Origin: Vibrio ordalii ATCC 33509
GTDB lineage: Bacteria > Pseudomonadota > Gammaproteobacteria > Enterobacterales > Vibrionaceae
Assembly (NCBI GenBank): GCA_000257205.1
Contig: AEZC01000110.1
Location: 1-61,007 of the forward strand
DNA length: 61,007 nt
Direction of reading: 5' to 3'
In this document: piece by piece, positions 46,939 to 56,484 of the stretch
Layout: every line of letters begins with the position of its first letter
Position numbering within the stretch: the stretch's first letter is position 1
Position numbers and translations under genes: made by a program
The notes under the pieces: generated by a model
Told to the model about the DNA's origin: nothing
The model's input: only the letters and a program-made list of their open reading frames with translations
The model's database searches: none

Positions 46939-47926
46939 ATGGCTCCATTACCTCTTTTATTTTGTCCAAAATACGCTGTTCATCTGGCGAACTAAATTGC
47001 GCAGAAACAGGAAGATACCACCAGTTTTCTTGCGCAAACGCTGCACATTTTACTGCGTCTTTTTCTGTCATGATGACGTTTGCTCCATGTTGCGCAAGCG
47101 CCTCTAATTCTGAATATTGATACTCTTGGTGATCAGCAAAACCTTGAGTTAATACCGTCTTCGCGCCTAAAGCTTCTAGTGTATTAAAAAAGCGTGCGGG
47201 GTAACCAATACCAGCAAACGCGACTAGCGCATGCAGTTGACTCACTGACACTTGCTGACCGGTCACCAAATTAACGGCTAAGCTAGGTGAAAGGTGCATC
47301 GCCAATTCGCCGTATTGAGCTTGACCGCCATTAGTCACAATAAAATCAACTTCCGATAACCGAGAGAGTGGCTCTCTTAACGGACCTAAAGGCATAAACT
47401 GCTCATTACCGAAGCGACGAACGCCGTCCACGACTGCAAATTCAATATCGCGCTCTAATGCATAGTGCTGGAGGCCATCGTCAGTGATAATGACATCAAC
47501 ACCTAACGGAAGCAGGGCTTGCACGGCTTGTGAGCGCTTTGGTGCAACAGCAACCGGAGCACCCGTGCGCTGGTGAATCAATTTAGGTTCATCGCCGCAG
47601 TGAGCGGTTGGCGTATCACTTTGCAGCACCAATGGATAAACCGGGGCCTTACCACCATACCCACGCGAAACAACTCCCGGTTTGAAGCCTTGTTTCTGTA
47701 AAGCTTCGACTAACCATACAACCAACGGCGTTTTGCCATTACCACCCGCGGTAATATTACCCACCACAACTACAGGAATGGGAGCCTTATAACGCTTTTT
47801 TTGGCCCGCTTGAAATGCTCGCTTACGTGCTTGACTGACTAACCGAAACAAGACACTCAGTGGCCACAATAGTGGCCACAACAAAAAACGCACGGGATGA
47901 TGCCCGAACCAGATTTTTTCAATCAC
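46919..47926 (-). CDS. lpxK: Tetraacyldisaccharide 4'-kinase
   Basis: Inner-membrane P-loop kinase that phosphorylates the lipid A disaccharide to lipid IVA. The 335 residues have an N-terminal membrane-associated helix ([18 protein letters not shown]), a Walker A-type loop [13 protein letters not shown] at about 57-69, and the conserved [14 protein letters not shown]. It follows msbA with a 3-base gap. Confidence 0.96.
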   Translation of the reverse strand: MIEKIWFGHHPVRFLLWPLLWPLSVLFRLVSQARKRAFQAGQKKRYKAPIPVVVVGNITAGGNGKTPLVVWLVEALQKQGFKPGVVSRGYGGKAPVYPLVLQSDTPTAHCGDEPKLIHQRTGAPVAVAPKRSQAVQALLPLGVDVIITDDGLQHYALERDIEFAVVDGVRRFGNEQFMPLGPLREPLSRLSEVDFIVTNGGQAQYGELAMHLSPSLAVNLVTGQQVSVSQLHALVAFAGIGYPARFFNTLEALGAKTVLTQGFADHQEYQYSELEALAQHGANVIMTEKDAVKCAAFAQENWWYLPVSAQFSSPDEQRILDKIKEVMEPYGSPSA

Positions 47927-47929
47927 TGA

Positions 47930-49684
47930 TTAGTCACCAAATTGGATCCGGTGCAATTGGGCATATGCCCCATCCTGTGCAATTAACTGAGCATGATGAC
48001 CACGTTCGATAATTTCCCCCTCATCGACCACCAGAATTTCATCAGCTTCTTCAATCGTCGACAAGCGGTGCGCAATGACCAATACCGTTTTATTCTTTTG
48101 TAGCTCTTCAAGCGCTGATTGAATCGCTCTTTCAGATTCCGTATCTAACGCCGAAGTTGCCTCATCTAGGATAAGAACGGGGGCATCACGTAATAACGCT
48201 CGCGCAATCGCTACTCGTTGACGTTGGCCTCCGGATAAACTGGCCCCATTTTCACCAATCATAGTGTCCAAACCATCAGGCATATTGTCGATAAACTCCA
48301 TGGCATGAGCGAGCTTAGCCGCGTGCTCAATTTGCTCACGCGTGTACTCATTTTCTGCCGCGTAAGCAATATTATTGGCAATGGTATCGTTGAAGAGGTG
48401 AACATTTTGCGAAACCAGCGCAAAGTGGGTGCGCAAGTTCTTCAGTTTATAATCGCGAATATCATGATCATCTAGATAGATAGCGCCTGAATCGACATCA
48501 TAAAAACGAGTCAAGAGGCTAGCGATAGTACTTTTTCCTGAGCCGGAACGCCCAACAAGTGCGACAGTTTTACCTTGAGGAATATCAAAACTCACATGAG
48601 ACAGCGCTGGTTTTTCTTTACCTTGGTAGGTAAAGGTCACATCCTGAACTCTAACGTCACCACGTATTTTTTCGGCTTCAAACTGGCCAGTATCTCGCTC
48701 GGTTTCTAAATCAATTAGCTCAAATAACGTTTGGCTAGCAGCCATACCACGCTGAAAATCAGAGGTGACGCTTGTTAACGCTTTCAATGGACGCATCAAG
48801 CCAAACATTGCCGAGAAGACCACTGTAAAGGTACCCGGTGTTAATTCAGCACGAATAGAATCAACGCTGGCTAAAAATAGCACGGTAACCAATGCTAATG
48901 ACGCAATCATTTGAATAATAGGGTCAGCAATAGACTGTGCGGCCACTAGTTTCATCGTTTGTTGACGCATTTGATTACTGACATGGTCAAAACGTTTACG
49001 TTCTACGTTTTGACCACCATAGCTCAGTACCACTTTATGCCCTTTTAGCATCTGCTCTGCTGAAGAGGTCACATCACCCATGGTGGTCTGCATCCCTTTT
49101 GAGATCTTGCGAAAACGTTTAGAGACAATGCCAATCCCCATCGCAACCACTGGTGCAACAACGATTAAGACCAGTGATAGCTGCCAACTATTCCAAAACA
49201 TCAAGGTCAATAGGCCGATGATACTCGCACCTTCACGAACAATACTTACCAGCGCACGGCTGGTCGCCCCAGCCACTTGCTCTGAATCATAGGTAATGCG
49301 TGATAACAAGCCACCCGTGGATTCCTTATCAAAGAAACTGACAGGCATATGCATGAATTGGTTAAAGATTTTTCGACGCATTAGCATCACGACATTGCCA
49401 GAAACCCAGCTCAAACAGTATGAGGAGACAAAGCCACTGAAGCCACGCAGCGCCATCATCCCCAAGATGATAAAAGGCAGCACGCGCAAGAAATCAGATT
49501 CCGCATTCCCAAACCCTTCATCGAGAAGAGGCTTAAGTAACGACACCATATACGTGTCAGAAACCGCATTGATGATTAATGCGACAACCGCAACCGCTAG
49601 GCCAGATTTGTAAAGGCGGATATAGGTCCACAGGCGTTTGAAGGTTTGCCAAGTGGTTTCGTCAGTATTGAGTGACATAGACAT
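47930..49684 (-). CDS. msbA: Lipid A export ATP-binding/permease protein MsbA
   Basis: Homodimeric ABC flippase that moves lipid A-core across the inner membrane. The 584 residues contain six membrane helices in the first 330, then an ATPase domain with Walker [11 protein letters not shown], signature [16 protein letters not shown], Walker [13 protein letters not shown] and the switch histidine in VIAHRLST. Two nearby ATGs, at 49684 and 49678, are possible starts; neither has a strong ribosome site. It heads msbA-lpxK-ycaR-kdsB and follows comEC by 26 bases. Confidence 0.96.
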   Translation of the reverse strand: MSMSLNTDETTWQTFKRLWTYIRLYKSGLAVAVVALIINAVSDTYMVSLLKPLLDEGFGNAESDFLRVLPFIILGMMALRGFSGFVSSYCLSWVSGNVVMLMRRKIFNQFMHMPVSFFDKESTGGLLSRITYDSEQVAGATSRALVSIVREGASIIGLLTLMFWNSWQLSLVLIVVAPVVAMGIGIVSKRFRKISKGMQTTMGDVTSSAEQMLKGHKVVLSYGGQNVERKRFDHVSNQMRQQTMKLVAAQSIADPIIQMIASLALVTVLFLASVDSIRAELTPGTFTVVFSAMFGLMRPLKALTSVTSDFQRGMAASQTLFELIDLETERDTGQFEAEKIRGDVRVQDVTFTYQGKEKPALSHVSFDIPQGKTVALVGRSGSGKSTIASLLTRFYDVDSGAIYLDDHDIRDYKLKNLRTHFALVSQNVHLFNDTIANNIAYAAENEYTREQIEHAAKLAHAMEFIDNMPDGLDTMIGENGASLSGGQRQRVAIARALLRDAPVLILDEATSALDTESERAIQSALEELQKNKTVLVIAHRLSTIEEADEILVVDEGEIIERGHHAQLIAQDGAYAQLHRIQFGD

Positions 49685-49710
49685 GTTTTGTTCTTAAGAA
49701 AATATTGCGC

Positions 49711-51954
49711 TCATTCTACCTCGTTACGGAGCATCTGCCTATACCAAGGCTGAGAGCGAGAGGTACGCAGGCTGTTGACTTGATAGTTCTGCATGCCAAA
49801 AATAACGCTAATTTGCCCGTCTTCACCCGTATCCAACCAGTTTGTTCCATGTTGCAGGTAGCGTTGAACAACCTGTGCGGAAGGTAATTGCCAGCGTCCA
49901 CCTTTGGCAAGCGAGGCAATAGCGACCTCAGGATTGACCTTATTAATCAAAGCAACAGTAGAAGATGTTCTGCTACCGTGGTGTGGTACAAGCAGGATAT
50001 GACTTTGTAAGGATTGCTCTGTTCGCGCAAGTAACCACTCACTCATGGCATCCACATCCCCGGGCAGAAGCACTGAAAAACCGGTATTTGGGTCAAAGAT
50101 CCGGATCACGCAAGAGTGAGGATTGTAAGCCCGCGCTACAGTTTTAGGTGGCCAGATAACGTCAAAAAAGAGCTGTTGCCACTGCCATTGTTCGCCAGCA
50201 ATACAAGGTTGATAACCCGCTATCGTTTGACTAGCACGTTTCCATTTGGGCTGCCAAACACGCTCAACTTCCGATCTTCCGCCTGCATGATCGTTATCCA
50301 AGTGACTTAAAATCAACCCGTCTAATTGTTTCGCTCCTCGCTTGGTTAACACAGGGGCAACCGTAGTTTGGATATGATCGCCACCTTGCCAACTTGCACC
50401 AGTATCATAAAGCACGTAGCGCCCTTCTTTTTCGATCAACACCGCCAACCCATGCCCAACGTCTAACACATCAATCCGCCAACCTGTTTTGATTGGAATG
50501 GTGACCCAAGAAGCCATCATAATTAAGCTACAGACAGCAAGCGCAAAACGCGAGATCAACGGTGAAAACACAAACAACAACAGAGCACTGCTCAACAGAA
50601 CCAAAACAGCACCAGAAATAGGAAACCAACTGAGGCTTGAATAATGTATTGACCAATCAACGGGAATGAGTAATTTAGCCACCCAATGCCACACCATAGG
50701 TGCGCCATCAAAAGTCAAAACCGTACACCCTAAAGCAACAAAGAGCGCCGGAACCACCACAAAACTGAACCAAGGAATAAACACTAAGTTATAGAGCGCC
50801 GCACTGGTACTCACCCCACCGAAAAAATAAGCGGTTACCGGAAGCATACACAGCACTAACCCAATCTGCATCGTCAATAAACGCCATAAAAAAAATCGCT
50901 GAGTTTGAGGTAGCGAAAGTTGGTAAAACACCACTGAGACAGCAATAAAGGACATCCAAAAGCTACTGGATAGCGCAGCAAAAGGATCGATGAGCAGCAC
51001 CGCCGATAACGTCATAAGTAGTCGCTGCAACGTATTGATACGGACATTGAGGATAATCATCGCCACATTAAGCAAACACATGATGAGCGCGCGTTGAGTG
51101 GGCAAGGTAAAGCCAGCCAACCAAGCATAGCCTAGTGCGCACAAGCTTCCTACGACGAATGGCGACCACCCCATACGGTGATGCAAACGCATCAATACGA
51201 GCCCAAGGCTATAACCAAAACCAAATGCGATGCCAATGTGCAGACCAGAAATGGCAACCAAATGAATCAGGCCACTGTCTCGTAATGCTTGCCATTGTGC
51301 TGCTGAAATATCACTGCGTTCTCCAAATGTGAGCGCCATTAAAATACCAAGATTAGGATCATCCGCGAGCCAAGTTTTGATTTTCTGATACCATTGTGTT
51401 CGCCGCTCTGGCAAGGGTTCAATACGATAAGGCTGCCCATTACTCACGGTTGCTCGAGCCACAATACCTTGGCTCAAAGAGTACGACTCTACATCAAATC
51501 CCGTCTCATTTAACCGGCCAAAGATAGGTTTTACAGTAATGGTAAATTCAACCACATCGCCCTTTTTCAACAGCAAAGGCGCAACTAATCGTACTTTTGG
51601 TCGCAAAAAAATGTTTAAGGTTTGACCATTGATTGATCGAATCGAAATTGTTCCTTCGTAACCATGACTAATTTGTCTAAAAAAGCTGTTAACCTGGCCA
51701 TTTATGGTAATATCCGGACCTGCCTGGAACAGAGTGTTGGACTGCTCACGCAATAGGTTCCCGCTGATCACAATGACGACTACAGCCATTGTTACTCCTG
51801 AGAGAAAGCGCAGTTTTCTATAAACGACAGAGAGTATAAGAATGGCGAATAGAGGCATACTCCATTTCCAATCTGGCATCCAAGACCAGTAAGAAGCAGA
51901 AATGGCGGTTAGCGAAAACGAAGCTAGAGTCCAGTAATTAGATAAGAGAGTCAT
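49711..51954 (-). CDS. comEC: DNA internalisation channel protein ComEC/Rec2
   Basis: Inner-membrane channel for single-stranded DNA uptake during natural transformation. From the ATG at 51954 it has 747 residues: N-terminal membrane helices and a soluble OB-like domain, a central competence domain with many helices (LVAISGLHIGIAFG is the family motif), and a C-terminal metallo-beta-lactamase-like domain with DVGHGLAVLI, SHLDNDHAGG and VPHHGSRTSS. A longer version would start at 51999, inside the divergent DUF2062 gene. Vibrio species use this protein in chitin-induced competence. Confidence 0.93.
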   Translation of the reverse strand: MTLLSNYWTLASFSLTAISASYWSWMPDWKWSMPLFAILILSVVYRKLRFLSGVTMAVVVIVISGNLLREQSNTLFQAGPDITINGQVNSFFRQISHGYEGTISIRSINGQTLNIFLRPKVRLVAPLLLKKGDVVEFTITVKPIFGRLNETGFDVESYSLSQGIVARATVSNGQPYRIEPLPERRTQWYQKIKTWLADDPNLGILMALTFGERSDISAAQWQALRDSGLIHLVAISGLHIGIAFGFGYSLGLVLMRLHHRMGWSPFVVGSLCALGYAWLAGFTLPTQRALIMCLLNVAMIILNVRINTLQRLLMTLSAVLLIDPFAALSSSFWMSFIAVSVVFYQLSLPQTQRFFLWRLLTMQIGLVLCMLPVTAYFFGGVSTSAALYNLVFIPWFSFVVVPALFVALGCTVLTFDGAPMVWHWVAKLLIPVDWSIHYSSLSWFPISGAVLVLLSSALLLFVFSPLISRFALAVCSLIMMASWVTIPIKTGWRIDVLDVGHGLAVLIEKEGRYVLYDTGASWQGGDHIQTTVAPVLTKRGAKQLDGLILSHLDNDHAGGRSEVERVWQPKWKRASQTIAGYQPCIAGEQWQWQQLFFDVIWPPKTVARAYNPHSCVIRIFDPNTGFSVLLPGDVDAMSEWLLARTEQSLQSHILLVPHHGSRTSSTVALINKVNPEVAIASLAKGGRWQLPSAQVVQRYLQHGTNWLDTGEDGQISVIFGMQNYQVNSLRTSRSQPWYRQMLRNEVE

Positions 51955-51960
51955 GTCACG

Positions 51961-52470
51961 ATGCCAAGAAAGTTCATCAAACGTTTTATGCCTAACCATG
52001 AAGTGATTAAGCGTCAGAAGGCATTAAAAATTTTTGGCAATGTGCTGTACAACCCCAATTTATGGTGTTTGAACCGCCGCTCAGCAGCGGGCGCCTTCGC
52101 CGTAGGTTTGTTCATGGCTTTTGTTCCACTTCCGAGTCAAATGATCATGTCCGCTGGCCTTGCCATTATGTGCGGCGTCAATTTACCGCTCTCTGTAGCC
52201 TTGGTCTGGATTAGCAACCCCATCACCATGCCAGTGCTGTTCTACTTCGCCTACAAACTTGGGGCATGGGTAATGCAAACACCACCACAACCATTTCACT
52301 TTGAACTCTCTTGGCATTTTATCATGCAACAAATGAGTACCATTGGTCCGCCATTCCTTTTGGGTTGCATGATGTGCGGAGTGATCTCCGCCATAATCGG
52401 CTACTTCGGCATTCACGGTTTATGGCGCTATTCTGTCGTAAGAAGCTGGCAAAAGCGCCAAGCGAGATAA
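51961..52470 (+). CDS. DUF2062 family membrane protein
   Basis: 169-residue protein of the DUF2062 family with a basic N-terminus (MPRKFIKRFMPNHEVIKRQ), the family block SAAGAFAVGLFMAFVPLPSQM and about three membrane helices. Function unknown. The start codon is only six bases from the divergent comEC start at 51954, so each promoter must lie inside the other gene. The gene ends before a perfect hairpin terminator. Confidence 0.87.
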   Translation: MPRKFIKRFMPNHEVIKRQKALKIFGNVLYNPNLWCLNRRSAAGAFAVGLFMAFVPLPSQMIMSAGLAIMCGVNLPLSVALVWISNPITMPVLFYFAYKLGAWVMQTPPQPFHFELSWHFIMQQMSTIGPPFLLGCMMCGVISAIIGYFGIHGLWRYSVVRSWQKRQAR

Positions 52471-52533
52471 AAGCTTCAAGAGATTGAGACTGGCTATACA
52501 ACTGAGCATGTAAAACGATGTCGCATGATGTTG

Positions 52534-52557
52534 AAAAAGGACCAAATGGTCCTTTTT
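52534..52557. terminator. bidirectional terminator between DUF2062 gene and lolE
   Basis: AAAAAGGACC pairs perfectly with GGTCCTTTTT around AAAT. The A and T runs make it usable on both strands between the converging genes. Confidence 0.9.
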
Positions 52558-52608
52558 GTTTGCTAAAAATAGCTCAATGCTGATGAACGAAAAGAATCCG
52601 AGTTGAGA

Positions 52609-53853
52609 TTATTTAGCGATAAGCACAGACGCCGGGTTCAGTTGACTGGCCCTAGAGGCAGGATACCAAGTAGCTAGTAGGCTCAACACAATCGCCGTCG
52701 AAGAGACAAGCACCACATCCGATAGGTTCACTTGTGATGGCAAAAAGTCGACAAAATAGATATCACCAGACAAAAACTGATGGCCGACTAACCGTTCTAA
52801 TCCTTTGATTAACGCTGTTAAATTCCACGCAATCAACACACCTAACACGCCACCTATCACACTGCCTAATACACCAGAGAAAACACCCTGCCAGACAAAA
52901 ATTCGTTTCACTAATCCATCGGTCGCGCCCATAGTGCGCAAAATAGCGATTTCAGCCGCACGATCTTTTACCGCCATCATAAGTGTTGAAACGATGTTGA
53001 AGCTCGCCACACCAATCACCAGCACCATCACCAAATACATCATGGTTCTGACCAACTGAATATCACGGTACAAAAAGCCAAACTTTTGCTGCCAACTGCG
53101 TAGATAGACGTATTGATCAAGCGTATTGCCGACCTCTCTTACAATTTGAGTCGCATTTAATACCTCTGAGACCTTGATAGCAACGCCCGTCACTCGCTCT
53201 CCTAATTTGGCGTAAGCTTGTGCATCTGCCAATGGCACTAACGCAAGGCTGTGATCAATTTGGCCGTTGAGCTCCAAAAGCCCTGAGACCTTGACGCGCA
53301 CGCGCTTTGGCGCTTGAACTTTAGCGATCTCATTCGCAGAGGGGATCATCAAAGTGACATAGTCACCGACTACCGCGCCCAATTTATCCGCCACTCCTTT
53401 GCCTAAGATGACCTGTTGCTGACCTGCGACAAAACCTTGCCATGCATCGGAAGAGACAAATTGAGATAAACGCGACACGGCGCGCTCCATTTGCGGATCA
53501 ATTCCGCGTACCTCAATCGCTTTCAGTTGCGCGCCTTTCTCCGCTAATGCCGTCAATTTTACATAAGGAGCGGCCGCTTCCACTTTTGGATGCTGCACGG
53601 CTTGCTTGACTAATGACGACCAGTTCGCGATGGGTTGTTGAACCCCTTCAAACTCTCCGTGTGCAATGACAGATAACACCCGATTCTGCAGTTCGCGCTC
53701 AAAGCCATTCATCGCCGACAAGCCAACAATGATCACCGCGACTCCCACGGCGATACCGATAATGGAAGAGAGCGAGATAAACGACACCATTTTATTACGC
53801 TGCTTTGCCAGGCTAAAACGACGACCAATCACTAAAGAGAGCGAGGTGAACAT
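52609..53853 (-). CDS. lolE: Lipoprotein-releasing system transmembrane protein LolE
   Basis: Subunit of the LolCDE ABC complex that extracts outer-membrane lipoproteins from the inner membrane and passes them to LolA. The 414 residues have one N-terminal membrane helix, a large periplasmic domain and three C-terminal helices of the MacB/FtsX fold, with AEIAILRTMGATDGLVKRIF. Assigned as LolE because it is third in the order lolC-lolD-lolE, as in E. coli. It directly abuts lolD without a gap. Confidence 0.93.
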   Translation of the reverse strand: MFTSLSLVIGRRFSLAKQRNKMVSFISLSSIIGIAVGVAVIIVGLSAMNGFERELQNRVLSVIAHGEFEGVQQPIANWSSLVKQAVQHPKVEAAAPYVKLTALAEKGAQLKAIEVRGIDPQMERAVSRLSQFVSSDAWQGFVAGQQQVILGKGVADKLGAVVGDYVTLMIPSANEIAKVQAPKRVRVKVSGLLELNGQIDHSLALVPLADAQAYAKLGERVTGVAIKVSEVLNATQIVREVGNTLDQYVYLRSWQQKFGFLYRDIQLVRTMMYLVMVLVIGVASFNIVSTLMMAVKDRAAEIAILRTMGATDGLVKRIFVWQGVFSGVLGSVIGGVLGVLIAWNLTALIKGLERLVGHQFLSGDIYFVDFLPSQVNLSDVVLVSSTAIVLSLLATWYPASRASQLNPASVLIAK

Positions 53854-54540
53854 CTACAGTGCCTCCACATTAATCAGCAAACCATCTTGCATGTGCATCT
53901 GTCTGTCCATTTTTTCAGCAAGTTCGCTATCATGCGTTACCACTAAAAATGCCGTGCCAAACTCTTGATTCATTTGACGCATCAAATCATAAATCGCCAG
54001 CGCCGTTTTGTGATCAAGGTTGCCCGTAGGCTCATCGGCTAACACCAAATCGGGTTGATTGACCAGCGCTCGCGCAATCGCTACCCGCTGCCGCTCTCCA
54101 CCAGAGAGCTCAGAGGGTCGATGAGATAAGCGATGCCCCAACCCCACTTTTTCTAGCAATGCTTGCGCGGCCTGTTTAGCACGCGATGCTTTTTGGCCAC
54201 CAATAAGCAACGGCATGGCAACATTCTCAAGAGCGGTGAAATCGGCTAATAAATGGTGGAACTGGTACACAAAACCCAAATGTTGATTGCGAATGTTCGC
54301 TTGTTTATTGGAGCTTAAGCTCGATAAATCCTGACCTAAAAATGACACTGAACCTTCGGTTGCCTCATCCAGTGCACCCAGAATGTGTAATAACGTACTT
54401 TTCCCAGATCCAGAAGTCCCAATAATTGAGACTAACTCGCCCGCTTGAATGCCAAAACTGACGCCTTTTAGCACTTGAGTCCGTAGCTCCCCTTCTTGGT
54501 AGGTTTTGCATACGTTATGGCATTGTAAAAGGTTATTCAT
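53854..54540 (-). CDS. lolD: Lipoprotein-releasing ABC ATPase LolD
   Basis: 228-residue ATPase of the LolCDE complex. Walker A is GTSGSGKST, the signature is [15 protein letters not shown], Walker B is [12 protein letters not shown], and the switch histidine is in [27 protein letters not shown] is typical of LolD. It overlaps the end of lolC by eight bases and abuts lolE. Confidence 0.95.
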   Translation of the reverse strand: MNNLLQCHNVCKTYQEGELRTQVLKGVSFGIQAGELVSIIGTSGSGKSTLLHILGALDEATEGSVSFLGQDLSSLSSNKQANIRNQHLGFVYQFHHLLADFTALENVAMPLLIGGQKASRAKQAAQALLEKVGLGHRLSHRPSELSGGERQRVAIARALVNQPDLVLADEPTGNLDHKTALAIYDLMRQMNQEFGTAFLVVTHDSELAEKMDRQMHMQDGLLINVEAL

Positions 54541-55741
54541 ATCTTAAAGCCTCGGCAGGTTTTACGGATGAAGCGCGGTAGGAAGGAAACAGTGTCGCGA
54601 ATAAGCTGAGCGTGATGGCCGCTATCACCACCAACATAATTTGCATGGGGTTAATCACTACAGGCAGCGTTCCCCCTACAGAGAACAGCGCGACCCCCAT
54701 GCCTTCTAATAATCCATTGAGGTTATCCGCCAGCAATACGCCTAACACACCACCGACAAGCGCACCAATCACTCCACTACTCGCACCTTGAACCATAAAA
54801 ATGGCCAGTACTTGTTGATCTGTCATGCCTTGCGTTTTCAAAATCGCGACCTCAGCTTGTTTTTCCATCACCACCATGATCAACGCGGAAATGATATTGA
54901 AAGCCGCCACGCCAACAATCAACCCAAGCATCAAACCCATCATATTTTTTTCCATGCGAACAGCTTGGAACAACTCGCCACGCTGATCTCGCCAGTCACT
55001 CCATTGCCACCCCTCAGGCAAAGGTGCGCTAGCTAGGTCTGCGACCACAAAAGGATCATCAAAAAAGAGCCGCCATCCCGACACCGTATTTGATGGTAAA
55101 CGAAGCAATCGCGCTGCATCTTTGATGTGCGTCAGCATCAGTTGTCCATCAACGTCAGACCCCGTATTGAAGATGCCTGCGACTGTAAAATTACGTTGTG
55201 CAGGGATACGACCTAGAGGGGTATATTGGCTAGCCGAAGTCACCATCAAGCGCACTTTATCGCCAATTGTCACGTTAAGTGCCCGCGCCAGTGAATGGCC
55301 AAGCAACAGTTGATAATCACCCGGATTAAGTGCGCTCACTTGACCTTCAATCAAGTGCGCCGCAATCGGATCATGTTGATTTGGTTCAATTCCCACCAAC
55401 AAACCAGCTGCAAGTTGCGATGAACTTTGCACCACAGCTTCACTGCGCACAATCGGTTCAGCCGCTCTGGCGCTAGAGAGCTGGTTAATAAATTGAGGCA
55501 CATCTTGCGTGAGCAAAGTGTGATCGCCGTTTTGTGAAACTACCGCTTGAGGCAACACGCCCAAAATTCTATTTTTGAGCTGAGATTCAAAGCCATTCAT
55601 GACAGAAAGTACCGTCACCAATGACATCACGCCAATGGTTATCCCCGCCGTAGACATGTAAGAAACAAATCGACTGAATCTATCACCGGATCGGCCTCGT
55701 AGATAACGTAAGCCGATAAACGCCGAAATAGGATGAAACAT
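54533..55741 (-). CDS. lolC: Lipoprotein-releasing system transmembrane protein LolC
   Basis: 402-residue membrane subunit of LolCDE with one N-terminal helix, a periplasmic domain and three C-terminal helices; [21 protein letters not shown] is the family coupling region. LolC recruits LolA in E. coli. It is first in the operon and divergent from plzB across 165 bp. Confidence 0.93.
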   Translation of the reverse strand: MFHPISAFIGLRYLRGRSGDRFSRFVSYMSTAGITIGVMSLVTVLSVMNGFESQLKNRILGVLPQAVVSQNGDHTLLTQDVPQFINQLSSARAAEPIVRSEAVVQSSSQLAAGLLVGIEPNQHDPIAAHLIEGQVSALNPGDYQLLLGHSLARALNVTIGDKVRLMVTSASQYTPLGRIPAQRNFTVAGIFNTGSDVDGQLMLTHIKDAARLLRLPSNTVSGWRLFFDDPFVVADLASAPLPEGWQWSDWRDQRGELFQAVRMEKNMMGLMLGLIVGVAAFNIISALIMVVMEKQAEVAILKTQGMTDQQVLAIFMVQGASSGVIGALVGGVLGVLLADNLNGLLEGMGVALFSVGGTLPVVINPMQIMLVVIAAITLSLFATLFPSYRASSVKPAEALRYE

Positions 55742-55906
55742 AACAAAAACCGCCTAAAAGTGATGCTCAGTACTGTAACGAGAAACGATGCAAGGTTGTA
55801 GCTTTAATTTGCCAATTATCGGTTAAATAGGCTCGATAACAATGACATACCTTGATTAGTTCGCCGGTATGATGATAATCAACAAAGTAATGAGAAGGAC
55901 GCCTTT

Positions 55907-56476
55907 ATGACCGAGCAAGAATTTTTTACGGTTCACTATGGACTGACAGCCAATATTGAACTTTTAGACAGCGCATTTATGCTACCTTCCCAGTCGATAT
56001 TTGAAGCGGAAATTCCCGCCCCATTTATTGTGGCTAGTGAGTTTAGCCAGTTGGATGCACTCACCGAAAGTGCACGGCTAGAGCTGAAGAGTAGCGATTT
56101 CAAGCATGTCGTTCAGTTACTTGATACTCAAAATTCGAAACTGAATTTGTTACTGACCTTTATGTTATCACAGCAAGATGAACCGCATTCACGCTTCATC
56201 ACCAGCACATTTGGCGCCAGCCGCTTCTCTTTTCGTTATCCAAGCGCACTAGAAATTGGCACCCAAGCCCGCAGTAAACTGTTTTTAGATCATCCGGCGG
56301 CTGCCATTTATTGCTATAGTTCGGTGATTGATTGCCAAGCGGACGATCAACACTATCTCATCACGATGAAATACGATTTACTGCGAGATACTGACCAAGA
56401 TCTCTTAATTAAAGCCGCACTGTACCAGCAGCAAAAATTGCTGCGTCAACGCTCTTTAGACCGAAATAAACCATAA
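55907..56476 (+). CDS. plzB: PilZ-like protein, PlzB type
   Basis: 189-residue cytoplasmic protein in the position of V. cholerae VC1885 (PlzB), between lolC and mfd. The second half has the beta-rich pattern of a PilZ domain (RFITSTFGASRFSFRYPSALEIGTQARSKL is its core region, about 107-135). The usual c-di-GMP motif RxxxR then D/NxSxxG is not evident; the corresponding site reads TSTFGAS. So it may not bind c-di-GMP in the classic way. GAAGGA precedes the ATG, and mfd begins eight bases after the stop. Confidence 0.7.
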   Translation: MTEQEFFTVHYGLTANIELLDSAFMLPSQSIFEAEIPAPFIVASEFSQLDALTESARLELKSSDFKHVVQLLDTQNSKLNLLLTFMLSQQDEPHSRFITSTFGASRFSFRYPSALEIGTQARSKLFLDHPAAAIYCYSSVIDCQADDQHYLITMKYDLLRDTDQDLLIKAALYQQQKLLRQRSLDRNKP

Positions 56477-56484
56477 GCGTTCTC

